The notes beneath the pieces were generated by a model. The model was not told where the DNA came from. It saw nothing but the letters and a program-made list of their open reading frames with translations, and ran no database searches. DNA of 7,638 nt from positions 1 through 7,638 of the forward strand of contig JAISOP010000014.1 of the NCBI GenBank assembly GCA_031275525.1, given 5' to 3'. Positions 5,567 to 7,638 of this stretch are shown piece by piece; the stretch's first letter is position 1, and the number at the start of each line of letters is the position of its first letter. The position numbers were made by a program, and so were the translations under genes. Origin of the DNA: Tannerella sp. (GTDB lineage Bacteria; Bacteroidota; Bacteroidia; Bacteroidales; Tannerellaceae).

Positions 5567-7638
5567 ATGATGACAAAGAAACTGATTACGTTATGTTTTT
5601 GTGCAGGCTTACTGTTGGTTTCATGTGCCGAAAAGGCCGTGATACACGTTACCCGCCTGCAATGTGAAGGACGGGTTGACCCGAAGGGGATTGACCCGAA
5701 AGCCCCCCGGCTGAGTTGGGAGCTTGCTTCCGACAGCCGGGACGTCCGGCAAACCGGTTACCGGATTCTGGTAGCCTCCTCGCTGGATAAACTCAATGCC
5801 GACGAGGGCGATCTGTGGGATTCGGGACAGGTCAAATGCGACGAATCCGTGCTGAGGCCCTACGGCGGCGCCGAACTGACAAGCCGTATGGAGTGTTACT
5901 GGAAAGTGAAGGTGACGACCAACCGGGGCGCGTCGGAGTGGAGCGAACCGGCTGCCTGGACGATGGGACTGCTCGGGGAGTCGGACTGGACGGCGGTGTG
6001 GACGGGACTGGATAAAACCGCTCCGCAGGATGTGCTCGAAGGCGGACGGACGCGCCTGGCTGCCCGCTATTTCAGGAAAGAATTTCAGACCGGAGAAGCG
6101 GCTGTCCGCAAGGCCGTCCTGTATATCTCCGGACTGGGACTGTACGAGGCGTTCCTCAACGGCGCCGGCATCGGCGAGCAGGTGTTGTCGCCCACGCCGA
6201 CGGACTATACGAAGGTCATTAAGTACAACACCTTTGACGTGACCGGCCTCCTGACGAAAGGCGCCAACGCCCTCGGCGTGACGCTGGGCAACGGGCGTTT
6301 CCTGGGGATGCGGAATCCGGGTACCCGGCAGTTCGGTTTCCCGAAGATGAGGGTGCAACTGGAAATCACCTATGCCGACGGCAGTACGCAAACCGTGGCG
6401 AGCGATGACTCGTGGAAAGTGACCGCCGACGGCCCGATTCGCGCCAACAACGAGTTCGACGGCGAGGAGTATGACGCGCGGATGGAACTCACGGGCTGGA
6501 CGCAGGCCGGCTACGACGACGCCTCCTGGACGCCGTCCGAACGGGTGGAAGCGCCCGGCGGCGTGACGGAAGCCCAACTGAACCGGAACATCAAGGTCAT
6601 GGAAACCATCAAACCCGTCGGCCTCAACGAGGTTCGGCCCGGCGTATTCATCCTCGACATGGGGCAGAACATGGTCGGATGGCTGCGGATAAACGTCAGC
6701 GGCAAAAAGGGCGACCGGGTGAAACTGCGTTTCGCCGAAGCGCTCAAACCGGACGGAAGTCTTTACCTGGACAATATCCGCGGCGCCCTGGTGACCGACC
6801 TCTACACCCTGAAGGGCGACGGGGCGGAAAGCTGGGAGCCGTCGTTCACCTATCACGGCTTCCGTTTCGCGGAAATCACCGGCTACCCGGGTACGCCGAC
6901 GGTCAACGATTTTGTGGGCAAAGTGGTGTATGACGAGATGGAAGTCACCGGACAGTTCGAGACCTCCGACCCGACCCTCAACCAAATCTACCGGAATGCC
7001 TACTGGGGCATCCGGGGAAACTACCGCGGGATGCCCACCGACTGCCCCCAGCGCGACGAGCGGATGGGATGGCTGGGCGACCGCGCCGTCGGCTCGCACG
7101 GCGAGAGTTTCCTCTTCAACAATCATGCCCTGTATGCCAAATGGCTGGACGACATCGAACAGGCGCAGCGCGAAGACGGCTCCGTGCCCGATGTGGCGCC
7201 CAATTACTGGCAGGTTTATTCCGACAACATGACCTGGCCCGGCGCCTACCTGATCATCGCCAACATGCTCTACGAGCAGTACGGCGACAGCCGGCCCATC
7301 GCCAAGCACTACGCCTCGATGAAAAAATGGATGGACTACATGCGTAAAAATTACCTGAAAGACAACATCCTGGTAAAAGATACGTACGGAGACTGGTGTA
7401 TGCCGCCCGAACAGCCCGAACTGATTCACTCCCAAGACCCGGCTCGCAAGACCGACGGCGCCGTCCTGAGCACCACGTTCTACTTCCGGATGCTGAAACT
7501 CCTCGAACGCTTTGCCGGACTGCTCGACCTGCCGGACGACGCCGAGGCCTTTGCCCTGGAAGCCGAAGTGATCCGGAACGCCTTCAACGAAAAGTACTTC
7601 AACCGCGAAACCCGGCAGTATGCCAACAACACCGTCAC
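5567..7638 (+). CDS. GH78 alpha-L-rhamnosidase lipoprotein, 3' end missing
   Basis: Removes terminal alpha-L-rhamnose from glycans outside the cytoplasm. I read the frame without a stop from ATG 5567 to the window edge: 690 codons, of roughly 900 expected. Residues 1-20 are a lipoprotein signal (KK, hydrophobic core, lipobox LVSC with Cys20), so the protein is membrane-anchored. Next come an Ig-like domain (about 30-140, APRLSWEL, YWKVKVTTN), the Bac_rhamnosid_N region (about 160-330, YISGLGLYEAFLNG, LSPTPTDYTK), a beta domain (about 355-440, DMGQNMVGWLRI, YHGFRFAEI), and the start of the six-hairpin catalytic domain. Its signature TDCPQRDERMGWLGD (491-505) is intact; Glu498 is the expected general acid. 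The catalytic base should lie in the missing part. An ATG at 5570 is an equally possible start; no Shine-Dalgarno sequence is seen. The gene is GC-rich, which creates a 604-codon antisense shadow. Regulation is not evident. Exact linkage and substrate are unknown. Confidence 0.95.
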   Translation, partial: MMTKKLITLCFCAGLLLVSCAEKAVIHVTRLQCEGRVDPKGIDPKAPRLSWELASDSRDVRQTGYRILVASSLDKLNADEGDLWDSGQVKCDESVLRPYGGAELTSRMECYWKVKVTTNRGASEWSEPAAWTMGLLGESDWTAVWTGLDKTAPQDVLEGGRTRLAARYFRKEFQTGEAAVRKAVLYISGLGLYEAFLNGAGIGEQVLSPTPTDYTKVIKYNTFDVTGLLTKGANALGVTLGNGRFLGMRNPGTRQFGFPKMRVQLEITYADGSTQTVASDDSWKVTADGPIRANNEFDGEEYDARMELTGWTQAGYDDASWTPSERVEAPGGVTEAQLNRNIKVMETIKPVGLNEVRPGVFILDMGQNMVGWLRINVSGKKGDRVKLRFAEALKPDGSLYLDNIRGALVTDLYTLKGDGAESWEPSFTYHGFRFAEITGYPGTPTVNDFVGKVVYDEMEVTGQFETSDPTLNQIYRNAYWGIRGNYRGMPTDCPQRDERMGWLGDRAVGSHGESFLFNNHALYAKWLDDIEQAQREDGSVPDVAPNYWQVYSDNMTWPGAYLIIANMLYEQYGDSRPIAKHYASMKKWMDYMRKNYLKDNILVKDTYGDWCMPPEQPELIHSQDPARKTDGAVLSTTFYFRMLKLLERFAGLLDLPDDAEAFALEAEVIRNAFNEKYFNRETRQYANNTV

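Noticed and set aside
5621..7435. 604-codon minus-strand open frame
   Set aside because: It is antisense to a frame with an intact lipoprotein signal and GH78 motifs. Its His/Val/Gly-rich translation has no recognisable domain and arises from the GC-rich third positions of the rhamnosidase gene.

Overview
The window looks like a chromosomal segment from a Bacteroidota bacterium, most likely order Bacteroidales. Four things point there: a FecR-type anti-sigma factor with the Bacteroidota C-terminal (DUF4974-like) domain, a cell-envelope protein joining HU/CCDC81-like domains to a SPOR domain, a glycan-branching enzyme of the eukaryote-like GlgB lineage, and TAnnTTTG-type promoter boxes instead of sigma70 -10 boxes. 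A GH78 rhamnosidase lipoprotein fits a glycan-degrading lifestyle. The genus cannot be fixed from the sequence.

Layout. Positions 5-1141 (minus) hold a complete FecR-like anti-sigma factor. Its usual ECF sigma partner is not upstream of it here. From 1142 to 2151 there is about 1 kb without a convincing gene, built from nested repeats: a pair of inverted GC-rich palindromes (1286-1388), fifteen 21-bp units in two alternating types (1455-1769), a U-rich hairpin (1986-2009), and a MITE-like element with 36-bp inverted ends around a further palindrome (2021-2166). A 223-codon minus-strand frame (1256-1927) reads through much of this and would encode a heptad-repeat protein, but I doubt it is a real gene. 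Positions 2152-4209 (minus) encode a full-length 1,4-alpha-glucan branching enzyme whose last four codons and stop lie inside the end of the MITE-like element.

The 109-bp gap 4210-4318 is a divergent promoter region with a TATCTTTG box on each strand. To its right, 4319-5344 (plus) encodes the HU/CCDC81-SPOR envelope protein, followed by a probable hairpin-plus-T-run terminator (5410-5468). From 5567 to the right edge (plus) runs a GH78 alpha-L-rhamnosidase lipoprotein of which 690 codons are visible; it is cut by the window end.

The genes do not form one operon. The FecR gene presumably belongs with genes left of the window (inference: a SusC/SusD uptake locus). The branching enzyme acts in glycogen storage, the SPOR protein in cell wall or division, and the rhamnosidase in release of rhamnose from external glycans. 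The part least explained by known gene families is the repeat island between the FecR gene and glgB.
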